DNA of 11,268 nucleotides from contig JAZRBM010000019.1 of NCBI GenBank assembly GCA_045635085.1, positions 1 to 11,268 of the forward strand, read 5' to 3'. Made by a program: the position numbers and the translations under genes. Within the stretch, counting starts at the first letter, position 1, and every line of letters starts with the position of its first letter. A model generated the notes under the pieces. The model was given only the letters and a program-made list of their open reading frames with translations, was not told where the DNA came from and did not search any database. This document shows positions 1 to 5,114 of the stretch, piece after piece. Source of the DNA: Congzhengia sp045635085. GTDB taxonomy: Bacteria > Bacillota > Clostridia > UBA1381 > UBA9506.

Positions 1-48
1 GGGATATGCCTACCCTCTCGCAAAAATTACCCCTATACAAACGTTTAC
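1..48. repeat. Left inverted terminal repeat (probable protein-primed origin)
   Basis: Bases 1-12 (GGGATATGCCTA) are the exact reverse complement of the last 12 bases of the window. Matching continues imperfectly: 16-21, 27-35 and 39-43 also agree with the right end, about 35 of 48 positions in total. Inverted terminal repeats together with a protein-primed polymerase gene are the hallmark of linear genomes with a terminal protein bound to each 5' end. The end begins GGG, so the template 3' end is CCC and the first linked nucleotide would be dGMP, as known for PRD1 and unlike the dAMP of phi29. A short terminal run of one base would permit sliding-back initiation; that is inference. Confidence 0.9.
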
Positions 49-94
49 TTGTCGTTTAACTTGTGTTTTGATTTTCGTTAGGCTAGTCGGCCAG

Positions 95-110
95 CGTTTC
101 ACGTGAAACA
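95..110. promoter_or_regulatory. parS-like ParB/Spo0J binding site, left end
   Basis: The 16-mer CGTTTCACGTGAAACA contains the perfect 14-bp palindrome GTTTCACGTGAAAC. The well-known chromosomal parS consensus bound by ParB/Spo0J is TGTTNCACGTGAAACA, so only the first flanking base differs. An identical 20-bp block (91-110) occurs at the right end (11177-11196). No phage ParB is encoded, so any binding would be by the host protein. It lies about 100 bp from the left terminus. Confidence 0.75.
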
Positions 111-113
111 AAA

Positions 114-127
114 CTAACGAACGTTAG
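114..127. promoter_or_regulatory. Palindrome CTAACG-AA-CGTTAG
   Basis: Six-base arms flank a two-base centre. It shares the ACTAACG/CGTTAGT half-site with 136-151 and 11129-11144, and its centre is 23 bp (about two helical turns) from the next copy. It is probably a binding site for a dimeric protein acting at the genome ends; the protein is unknown. Confidence 0.5.
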
Positions 128-135
128 CAAACTTT

Positions 136-151
136 ACTAACGCCCGTTAGT
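136..151. promoter_or_regulatory. Palindrome ACTAACG-CC-CGTTAGT
   Basis: This has perfect seven-base arms with a two-base centre and is the best copy of a motif seen twice at the left end and once at the right end. It lies 8 bp beyond the stop codon of the last gene. As an RNA hairpin its loop would be very small and no U-tract follows on the minus strand, so a protein-binding site is more likely than a terminator. Confidence 0.5.
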
Positions 152-158
152 TTATTGT

Positions 159-2117
159 TTAGATATAAACGCCAGCTTTTAAAAGATTTTCTATTTTGTT
201 TCTTATGCTTGCGCTTGCTGGTATTGTGTCAGCGTCTAAACGTTCAATTTTAAAATAGCCGTTTTCGTTTGCTGGTGTATCAATTTTGTAGCATTGATAA
301 ACACTATTATTAGCGTCGGCCTTTAATCTTTCTTTTATTGTAACCGACGGCGCTATATTAAAATTGACGGCTTTAATTTTTGTGTTTAATTGTTTTATGT
401 CGCTTTCAATCGGGTAAACATACGGTAAATCAAAAGACATACTAACATTTATAACATCAATCAAATATAAGACGCTATTTCGTACAATGCTAATAAAAAT
501 AGCGCCGTCACCACTAATTAAATTAACACGGTATTTAATATTGATTGTTTCATTCATATAAACGCTATCCAATTTATAGACGTCTACAAACGGCAAGTTT
601 AACAATATTTCGCTATACTTTTTATCTAGCGCATTGTTATACAATCCAGCTAACAAAACGTTACCTAGATTTAATGTTATATAATCGTCGTCAATCTTAG
701 GCGCACTAATACCCGTGTTTATATTCGACACTAAAATATTATCGTTCGCCGTGCTGGCTACGTCTACAAATACAACCTTTAAGGCGCTAATATATTGTGA
801 TAAATCTATTTGTGATAAACTACCACTACCACTATAATAGCGTAAATCGTTAAACGCTTTCAGGTTGTCGGCCGATACTTTATGTATCTGTAAAACGCCG
901 TATTTGTTACTAGATACACTTTCAACGCTGGCGTATGCCGTTATATAAAAAGCTATATCGTCGCTGGCGTCAATAACTAGATTTTCTTTTTTATAAACAT
1001 AATCGCTAACTTTAGTTAATTCGATTGTTAATAATGTACCCTCACTGTCTTTAACTCTAAAAGACGGTGCAACGTCGAAAATATAGCCACTATCGGCCGT
1101 TATAACTACGGTGTAGGTTTCGCCGTCAATAAAACTATTAACGTTAGGTGTAACGCTACAATTAGTTAGATTTTTTGTTAAAGGCACGCTAGACGGTTCA
1201 GCTATTGCGCTGGCGGTTAAATAATAGTCGGTTTCGTCAGGTGTAAACGTTGCCGTATATTCATAATCGCTAACTTTAGTTAAACTGATTTCGTGTCTTA
1301 TTTCTTCGTTATCTATCCAATATAAAACGGGTGTATTTTCAGCGTCGAAAATATAGCCACTATTCGCCGTAATTGTTACCGTAGTCGAAACGCCGATTGT
1401 TAAAGTGTTACCAGCTGGCGACACGCTACAATTAGACAATGTTTTTATAAAACTAACGGTTTCACTAACGGCGTCGGCGTAGATGTTTAAACTTTCGTCG
1501 TATTCGTCAGGCGTTACGCTAAATGTATAAACATAATCACTAACTTTTGTAACTTGTACGGCGTATGTTTCGCCGTCGGCCATTGTGTAAACGCTCGGTG
1601 CACTTGTAAACTTATAGCCACTATCGGCCGTTATTGTAAAATTGCTGGTGCTATCTTTTGGAATATTTGCCAGCGCTGGCGATATTGTACAATTATTTAA
1701 CGTACTGTTAACGGGTATAACATCAGCACTAGCGACAACCGTATTATTTGGAATTGTTACACCGCCACTTGTAAAACTACCTTTATACGCTGGATAAATT
1801 GTATTTTGTGCCGTACCTTGTGAAACATACATTATAGCTATAGTGTCACCCGTTTTTGTCATTTGTGGCCTAAACGTTGTACCCTCACCATTTTTATAGC
1901 TACCGTATACGTCACCGTCAAACATATACCCCGATTGTGTACGCTTTTCGATTTTGTCGGGGTTGTTTGTACTACCACCGTCGTGTAAATATAATGTAGC
2001 GTCGCTTTCACTTGTTATTAAATGGTCATTAACATATAAATCTATATGATAATTATTACGCATATCATTTAATGAATTGCTACCGCTAAATGTAAATCGT
2101 GATTTTACGTAAGCCAT
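159..2117 (-). CDS. gp9-like tail knob/tube protein with N-terminal Ig-like repeats
   Basis: This 652-aa protein is the last gene of the genome. Residues about 405-570 resemble the tube domain of phi29 gp9-type tail knob proteins: a motif of the type YSxILLxLPFVD (501-512) is followed by NIKYRVNLISG (526-536) and a hydrophobic beta-rich stretch. Residues about 140-400 contain three tandem repeats of about 88 residues. Each begins LxNCxxxP (cysteines 143, 230, 320), has T-A-D/N-S-G-Y in the middle (163-168, 250-255, 340-345) and TKVSDYxY near the end (190, 280, 368); they look like Ig-like beta-sandwich modules. Residues 1-130 are unrecognised. The start has the SD GGGGGT five bases upstream and sits one base after the stop of the 142-aa gene. 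The role is probably virion tail tip and host contact. The tail assignment is from remembered family resemblance; adhesion by the repeats is inference. Confidence 0.65.
   Translation of the reverse strand: MAYVKSRFTFSGSNSLNDMRNNYHIDLYVNDHLITSESDATLYLHDGGSTNNPDKIEKRTQSGYMFDGDVYGSYKNGEGTTFRPQMTKTGDTIAIMYVSQGTAQNTIYPAYKGSFTSGGVTIPNNTVVASADVIPVNSTLNNCTISPALANIPKDSTSNFTITADSGYKFTSAPSVYTMADGETYAVQVTKVSDYVYTFSVTPDEYDESLNIYADAVSETVSFIKTLSNCSVSPAGNTLTIGVSTTVTITANSGYIFDAENTPVLYWIDNEEIRHEISLTKVSDYEYTATFTPDETDYYLTASAIAEPSSVPLTKNLTNCSVTPNVNSFIDGETYTVVITADSGYIFDVAPSFRVKDSEGTLLTIELTKVSDYVYKKENLVIDASDDIAFYITAYASVESVSSNKYGVLQIHKVSADNLKAFNDLRYYSGSGSLSQIDLSQYISALKVVFVDVASTANDNILVSNINTGISAPKIDDDYITLNLGNVLLAGLYNNALDKKYSEILLNLPFVDVYKLDSVYMNETINIKYRVNLISGDGAIFISIVRNSVLYLIDVINVSMSFDLPYVYPIESDIKQLNTKIKAVNFNIAPSVTIKERLKADANNSVYQCYKIDTPANENGYFKIERLDADTIPASASIRNKIENLLKAGVYI
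570..1700 (-). repeat. Tail gene region with three tandem Ig-like modules
   Basis: Within the 652-aa protein, three modules (about residues 140-217, 227-305 and 317-397; DNA roughly 1700-925) recur with a period of 87-90 residues. The DNA coding TKVSDYxY is also similar in the three copies, which points to duplication rather than convergence. The remaining part of this span encodes the junction to, and part of, the tail-tube-like domain. Boundaries are approximate. Confidence 0.6.
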
Positions 2118-2118
2118 A

Positions 2119-2547
2119 TTAAACCCCCTTAAAAACTGTAGTTAAATAAATCTTGCCGTTATGGTCGAAAACGTCAGTTAATGCCGTTTCGCTAATATTA
2201 TAATCATCACCCATAACACAATCTATTTTATTAGCGTTAGGGTTTTCGCTTTCAATAATTGTACACGTGCAATTAGCTATAGCGCTGGCGTATGTTTTCA
2301 GGACATCAAGCGACATATTTACACGATAATAGTTATAGCGCACAAAATCCACGCTATCAATAAAATAATATTTGCTATCAATTTCAACGTAATTAAAACC
2401 GCTGGCGATAGGGTCAAACGATAAATAAATTATCGGGTTTTCTACGTCAAAATTATTTCTAAACGTCAGCGCCTTTACAGTTCCAGCCGTCAGCGTTTTG
2501 TTAATCTTGTTTCTATTTTCCGTACATAAATAAAATGTACAATTCAT
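2119..2547 (-). CDS. gp9-like tail protein, N-terminal domain as a separate gene
   Basis: This 142-aa protein matches the style of the N-terminal domain of phi29 gp9-type tail knob proteins: an early Asn/Lys-rich strand, then YVEIDSKYYFIDSVDFV (about 53-69), then a strand ending xVNMSLDVLKTYASAI (about 75-90) and xxTCTIIES. In phi29 these features are the first quarter of one long protein; here the frame ends cleanly with TAA. Its last codons (Lys-Gly-Val-stop) themselves encode the AAGGGGGT ribosome binding site of the 652-aa gene, so the split is a genuine gene boundary. Its own SD GGGGGT lies five bases before ATG. It lies just downstream of the strong capsid terminator, so expression probably depends on readthrough. 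Function: structural part of the short tail. Confidence 0.6.
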   Translation of the reverse strand: MNCTFYLCTENRNKINKTLTAGTVKALTFRNNFDVENPIIYLSFDPIASGFNYVEIDSKYYFIDSVDFVRYNYYRVNMSLDVLKTYASAIANCTCTIIESENPNANKIDCVMGDDYNISETALTDVFDHNGKIYLTTVFKGV

Positions 2548-2556
2548 TTAAAACCC

Positions 2557-2602
2557 CCAAAATAAAAAGCGCCGTTAATGTAGTCTTTACATCAACGGCG
2601 CT
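2557..2602 (-). terminator. Intrinsic terminator after the major capsid gene
   Basis: On the minus strand a 15-bp stem (2602-2588 with 2582-2568, one G-U pair, five-base loop) is followed by TTTTTATTTT. It is the strongest hairpin in the window. It follows the capsid stop by 55 bp and precedes the tail genes, which fits high capsid and lower tail expression. Confidence 0.88.
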
Positions 2603-2657
2603 AAATGGAAATGAAATATTTAAAAAAACCGATGGAGTGATTTTTTTAACCTATTTT

Positions 2658-3821
2658 TTAATTAGCGTCAGCAACATAGAAAACAATAAAGTTTTCGTTA
2701 AGGTCGTTGAAGTAACCAGCGTCAAACTTATACCAATTACTGAAAAACTCGGCTTTTGGGTTATAGTTTGTAGTTACTCGGCGGTCAAGGTTGCTAACGC
2801 CTAAAGCGTCACGGTCAAACATAACGCCGATAATACCGCTAACGGTAACATCTTTTTTAGCGCCGTTGTCGGCCTTAATCTGTACGTTAATTGTACCCGT
2901 TTTGTCAAAACTGTAGCTTGTTCCGCTGGCTTGCCAATATGGCACGGTTTCAGCTTTTGGAAGTGCTACAAGTTCTTTATTAAATGTGTCGCTTTCAAGG
3001 TAAGTTTTTGCGCCTTGTGCAAAATCCGACAAAAGAACAATTCGCAAATCTTCTTTACTTGTAAATCGTTCTTTACCGCCAGCGTTAAACAATGCGCTAA
3101 TAGTTCCCAAACGGTCAGCATAAAGCGCAAGTTTAAGGCTTGCAAATCTTAAAAAGTCGGGTGTAGTCAATGCCTTGTTAGCGGTCAGGACATTAGCGCC
3201 CGACAAACCGTTAACGGTGTTGTATTCGGTCAACAAGTTAACGGCACGTACGCCCGTATTGTCGCCGTCGTATGTGTTAGCAATCATATTGTTAATTGTA
3301 CGCATAACAAGGGCGTCGGTTTTAACTGTCATTGACTTTTCAACCGCATTATAAAGCATAGACAAAAAAGCGTTTAATTCGCTGGCGTTGTTAAAACTTT
3401 CCTTTACTTGCTTTTCTGTAAATGACAATGGGATTTCAAAAGTAACTTTTGAATTGTAAAACTTAGCGCTAACGCTAGGTTTATAGAAAATGTTAGGGTC
3501 ATAGCTTGCGCCGTTTTCAAGTTCCCAGCTTTCATTTTCTGTAGCGTCGGGCAAATCGGCGCTAATTTTCTGTAAAACGCTACCAAACTCCCAGCTATCC
3601 ATTACAACGCTAGGGATTTTTCCAGCATATTTACGATTTACAAAAATTGTTTTACCTACACGGTTAACCAGCGCTTTAACGTAGTTATCTACATCGCTGG
3701 CGCTAAAAAGTTCTTTTCCGATGTCTACGACGTTTGATAAATCCTCTTTTACAAGGTCAGTTTTTCCCAGCACTTCACTTGTTACGTCGTTCATTAAAGA
3801 ATAAATCTGTTTTACTTCCAT
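2658..3821 (-). CDS. Major capsid protein (HK97 fold, phi29 gp8-like)
   Basis: The protein has 387 aa when read from ATG at 3821. A TTG six bases further upstream would leave only one base after the Shine-Dalgarno, whereas ATG is seven bases from GAGG, so ATG is chosen. The sequence has the pattern of small podovirus capsids: a helical N-terminal part, FEIPLSFTEKQVKESF (128-143) resembling an E-loop/spine region, a long helix around 150-185, and the C-terminal motif GVMFDRDALGVSNLDRRVT (332-350) followed by NPKAEFFSNWYKFDAGYF, which I associate with phi29-like and related gut phage capsids. The C-terminal BIG2 domain of phi29 gp8 is absent, consistent with the shorter length (phi29 gp8 is about 448 aa). 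It is the last gene before the strong terminator, typical of the most abundant structural protein. It is the only gene with a GAGGTT-type SD. Confidence 0.8.
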   Translation of the reverse strand: MEVKQIYSLMNDVTSEVLGKTDLVKEDLSNVVDIGKELFSASDVDNYVKALVNRVGKTIFVNRKYAGKIPSVVMDSWEFGSVLQKISADLPDATENESWELENGASYDPNIFYKPSVSAKFYNSKVTFEIPLSFTEKQVKESFNNASELNAFLSMLYNAVEKSMTVKTDALVMRTINNMIANTYDGDNTGVRAVNLLTEYNTVNGLSGANVLTANKALTTPDFLRFASLKLALYADRLGTISALFNAGGKERFTSKEDLRIVLLSDFAQGAKTYLESDTFNKELVALPKAETVPYWQASGTSYSFDKTGTINVQIKADNGAKKDVTVSGIIGVMFDRDALGVSNLDRRVTTNYNPKAEFFSNWYKFDAGYFNDLNENFIVFYVADAN

Positions 3822-3840
3822 TTTCAAACCTCATTAAAAA

Positions 3841-4125
3841 TTATTCACTAACAAGATTGTTAGTAATAACGCCGTCGTCAGCGTCTACAATCAACTGAAT
3901 AGTAGACGATGTACAAATAATTGTTTCGCCGTCGCTGGCGTAATTTGCCATTATAGCAATCGGCGACATACGCCCATAGCTACCAAAAACCGCATTATAT
4001 ACAAAAAGCGGTTTATTTTTTGACATAGCGTTTTTTACTTTTGAGTAAATACCGCTAATTGTCTGTTTTTCGGTTTCGTGAATATCCAAACCGCTAGCGT
4101 CAATATTGATATATCCGCCGTTCAT
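3841..4125 (-). CDS. Conserved-looking small protein upstream of capsid gene, function unknown
   Basis: This 94-aa soluble protein has no membrane segment and no coiled coil. It has alternating hydrophobic beta-like stretches (IYSKVKNAM, PLFVYNAVFGSYG, PIAIMANYAS, TIICTSSTIQLIVD) and ends in an acidic, Asn-rich tail. Proteins with the pattern 'sGiYxKVKxA..kPlfxxN' and 'xxCTaSTxQixi' occur near structural genes of small gut phages in my memory, but I know no assigned function. By position (just before the capsid gene) it corresponds to the scaffold gene 7 of phi29, yet it lacks the charged helical character of scaffolds, so a virion decoration or tail-associated protein is equally possible. 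The start has SD GGGGGT, five bases before ATG; the stop is 19 bp before the capsid start. Confidence 0.7.
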   Translation of the reverse strand: MNGGYINIDASGLDIHETEKQTISGIYSKVKNAMSKNKPLFVYNAVFGSYGRMSPIAIMANYASDGETIICTSSTIQLIVDADDGVITNNLVSE

Positions 4126-4139
4126 TTTATACCCCCGTT

Positions 4140-4256
4140 TTAGTGAAAAATGTTAATCAATGTAAAGATAACATTTCCCGTAATTGTCAGGCCGTAAAAT
4201 AGAAAATCTTTCCAATCTATACGGCCGTCGTTGTTATAGTCTTGTATCACGTTCAT
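4140..4256 (-). CDS. 38-aa membrane protein with dockerin/EF-hand-like Ca-binding loop
   Basis: The reading frame starts at ATG 4256-4254, five bases after GGGGGT, and ends at TAA 4142-4140. Residues 6-17 read DYNNDGRIDWKD. This fits the EF-hand/dockerin loop D-x-N-x-D-G-x-I-D-x-x-D, with ligands at D6, N8, D10, D14 and D17 and the central Gly and Ile in place. Residues 18-37 are a hydrophobic helix ending in His38. There is nothing else in the protein. It sits between a 51-aa membrane protein and the 94-aa gene in the late operon. A single-pass lysis protein, holin partner or virion-associated peptide is plausible; calcium dependence is inference. The strong SD, tight spacing and good motif make a chance frame unlikely. 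Confidence 0.75.
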   Translation of the reverse strand: MNVIQDYNNDGRIDWKDFLFYGLTITGNVIFTLINIFH

Positions 4257-4271
4257 ACAATACCCCCGATT

Positions 4272-4427
4272 TTAGACAAGCGCCAGCATTGACAAACCAG
4301 CACTTGACACCATAGCTACACCGCCAGCGTCTACGCCACCGTTTGACAATGCGCTAATAATAGCGTTACCGATAAAAATAACAATGTTGATAATTGTTAT
4401 TACAATCTTTTTAGTGTCGTTTTTCAT
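4272..4427 (-). CDS. 51-aa hydrophobic protein, candidate holin
   Basis: The frame begins at ATG 4427-4425, eight bases after GGGGGT, and ends at TAA 4274-4272. The N-terminus is charged (KNDTKK), residues 8-27 form a strongly hydrophobic helix, and after a short Asn-Gly-Gly turn residues 34-51 are a second apolar, Gly/Ala/Ser-rich segment reaching the C-terminus. This layout with one or two membrane spans fits a class II/III-type holin or a small membrane-active lysis protein. It is the first gene after the 4492-4520 promoter and is followed by the 38-aa membrane protein. No endolysin is encoded, so lysis may rest on these two small proteins; that is inference. Confidence 0.7.
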   Translation of the reverse strand: MKNDTKKIVITIINIVIFIGNAIISALSNGGVDAGGVAMVSSAGLSMLALV

Positions 4428-4432
4428 TTTGG

Positions 4433-4503
4433 AAAACCCCCATTTAAAAATAAAAAATAGTCAGGGTGACAACGTTTGACACCCTAACTATAATATAAAG
4501 CTA
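4433..4503 (-). repeat. Promoter-hairpin-SD cassette, copy 2
   Basis: This stretch is nearly identical to 6300-6366. Read on the minus strand, both contain TAGCTT, the -10 TATATT, a GTTAGGGTGTCAA...TTGTCACCCTGAC hairpin, an A/T-rich stretch and the GGGGGTTTT ribosome binding site. The differences are mainly in the three-base hairpin loop and in the length of the T-rich spacer. The duplicate precedes a different gene each time, so it behaves as a portable regulatory module. Confidence 0.85.
4446..4488 (-). terminator. Hairpin with U-tract: terminator and/or 5' leader stem and operator
   Basis: On the minus strand an imperfect stem (4488-4476 with 4472-4460; one G-U and one T-T opposition) is followed by TATTTTTTATTTTT. 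For RNA coming from the collar gene it would act as an intrinsic terminator. For RNA started at the overlapping promoter (-10 at 4492-4497) it would be the very 5' end of the message. Its 19-bp core 4465-4483, GGTGACAA-N3-TTGACACC, also matches a palindrome at the right end and could be an operator. Confidence 0.6.
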
Positions 4504-4520
4504 CGTTACAATTTTGTCAA
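4492..4520 (-). promoter_or_regulatory. Sigma-A-type promoter for the small membrane protein-capsid operon
   Basis: On the minus strand TTGACA (4520-4515, perfect -35) is followed after exactly 17 bp by TATATT (4497-4492). The expected start, near 4485, lies at the edge of the hairpin. The -35 begins two bases downstream of the stop codon of the 192-aa gene. Confidence 0.75.
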
Positions 4521-4522
4521 TT

Positions 4523-5101
4523 TTAAAATATTGATAAAGCGATATTTTGCGCAATATCCGACAAAATAATAGCTAAAAAGTCATTATTTCTAGTAAAATC
4601 TATCAACTTTTTAGCGTTGTCGCTTGCAAACTTGCCGTTTGATTTTTCGATAGTTTCGGCCGTTGTTATTGTTTCGTCGGTTTCGCTGGCGTTGTCGTTT
4701 GCTGGTGTAGCGCTATCAAAAGAATAGACTTTATTTATATTGTCGTTATCCCGTGACGTTTCGACGTTTCTAGTAGTAACATCAGGTTTAACAACATCTA
4801 CGGCCAGCGTTTTAACAATGCTATCTTTTACGGCTTGCCAGCTATCAAAAAATAAACGGTCGCAATTTTCGACAAGTCTATTTTGTGTAGCGGTAGCGCC
4901 CGATTTAATAAACATATCGGCGTAACGTTTCAATAAAAAGCGGTCGCCTTGTGTATCAATTAGCAAATTATCTAAAGCGCTAATATCGTCGGCGGTCACT
5001 TCCTCACCAAAAAGCGCTATAAAATGGTCGTGCTTTTCGGTGTTATAAGTTTCAAAAAATCCTTTAGTAGTCTGTAAAGTTTCAATAGTAACATCATACA
5101 T
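4523..5101 (-). CDS. Probable lower collar/connector protein (phi29 gp11 position)
   Basis: This 192-aa protein is encoded 13 bp downstream of the portal gene. The first 100 residues look helical with a compact domain (LTxxKGFFETYN, then DRFLLKRYADMF and DRLFFDSWQAV). Residues 105-165 are polar and Asp/Thr/Asn-rich, with the stretch KVYSFDSATPANDNASE (124-140). A final hydrophobic helix spans about 175-192. In phi29 the gene after the portal (gp10) is the lower collar gp11, and the 'KVYxFDS..pxNDxxSE' pattern fits my memory of collar/adaptor proteins in related small phages. It is shorter than gp11 (about 293 aa). SD GGGGGT lies five bases before ATG. Assignment rests mainly on gene order. 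Confidence 0.55.
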   Translation of the reverse strand: MYDVTIETLQTTKGFFETYNTEKHDHFIALFGEEVTADDISALDNLLIDTQGDRFLLKRYADMFIKSGATATQNRLVENCDRLFFDSWQAVKDSIVKTLAVDVVKPDVTTRNVETSRDNDNINKVYSFDSATPANDNASETDETITTAETIEKSNGKFASDNAKKLIDFTRNNDFLAIILSDIAQNIALSIF

Positions 5102-5114
5102 TTTAAACCCCCGT

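Larger units (their letters stand above)
49..158. other. Left-end non-coding region
   Basis: No gene starts or ends here; the last gene stops at 159. The stretch holds one parS-like palindrome (95-110), two ACTAACG/CGTTAGT-type palindromes (114-127 and 136-151), and the decamer TTTCGTTAGG at 73-82, which recurs at 11228-11237 in the right terminal repeat. I see no T-rich intrinsic terminator for the tail gene here, so the last transcript may run off the end or stop at these palindromes. Confidence 0.7.

Noticed and set aside
2117..2121. Frameshift joining the 142-aa and 652-aa tail genes
   Set aside because: The downstream gene has its own good start and SD, and no slippery sequence is seen at the junction.
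2610..2650. A second terminator made of the A-run and T-run downstream of the capsid stop
   Set aside because: The possible stem is only A-T pairs around a long loop and would be unstable.
2535..2804. Open frames on the plus strand opposite the capsid, tail, portal and collar genes
   Set aside because: They lack ribosome binding sites, overlap well-supported minus-strand genes along their length and read as low-complexity shadows.
3404..3586. Second minus-strand frame inside the capsid gene
   Set aside because: It is in a different frame of a clear capsid coding region and has no ribosome binding site.
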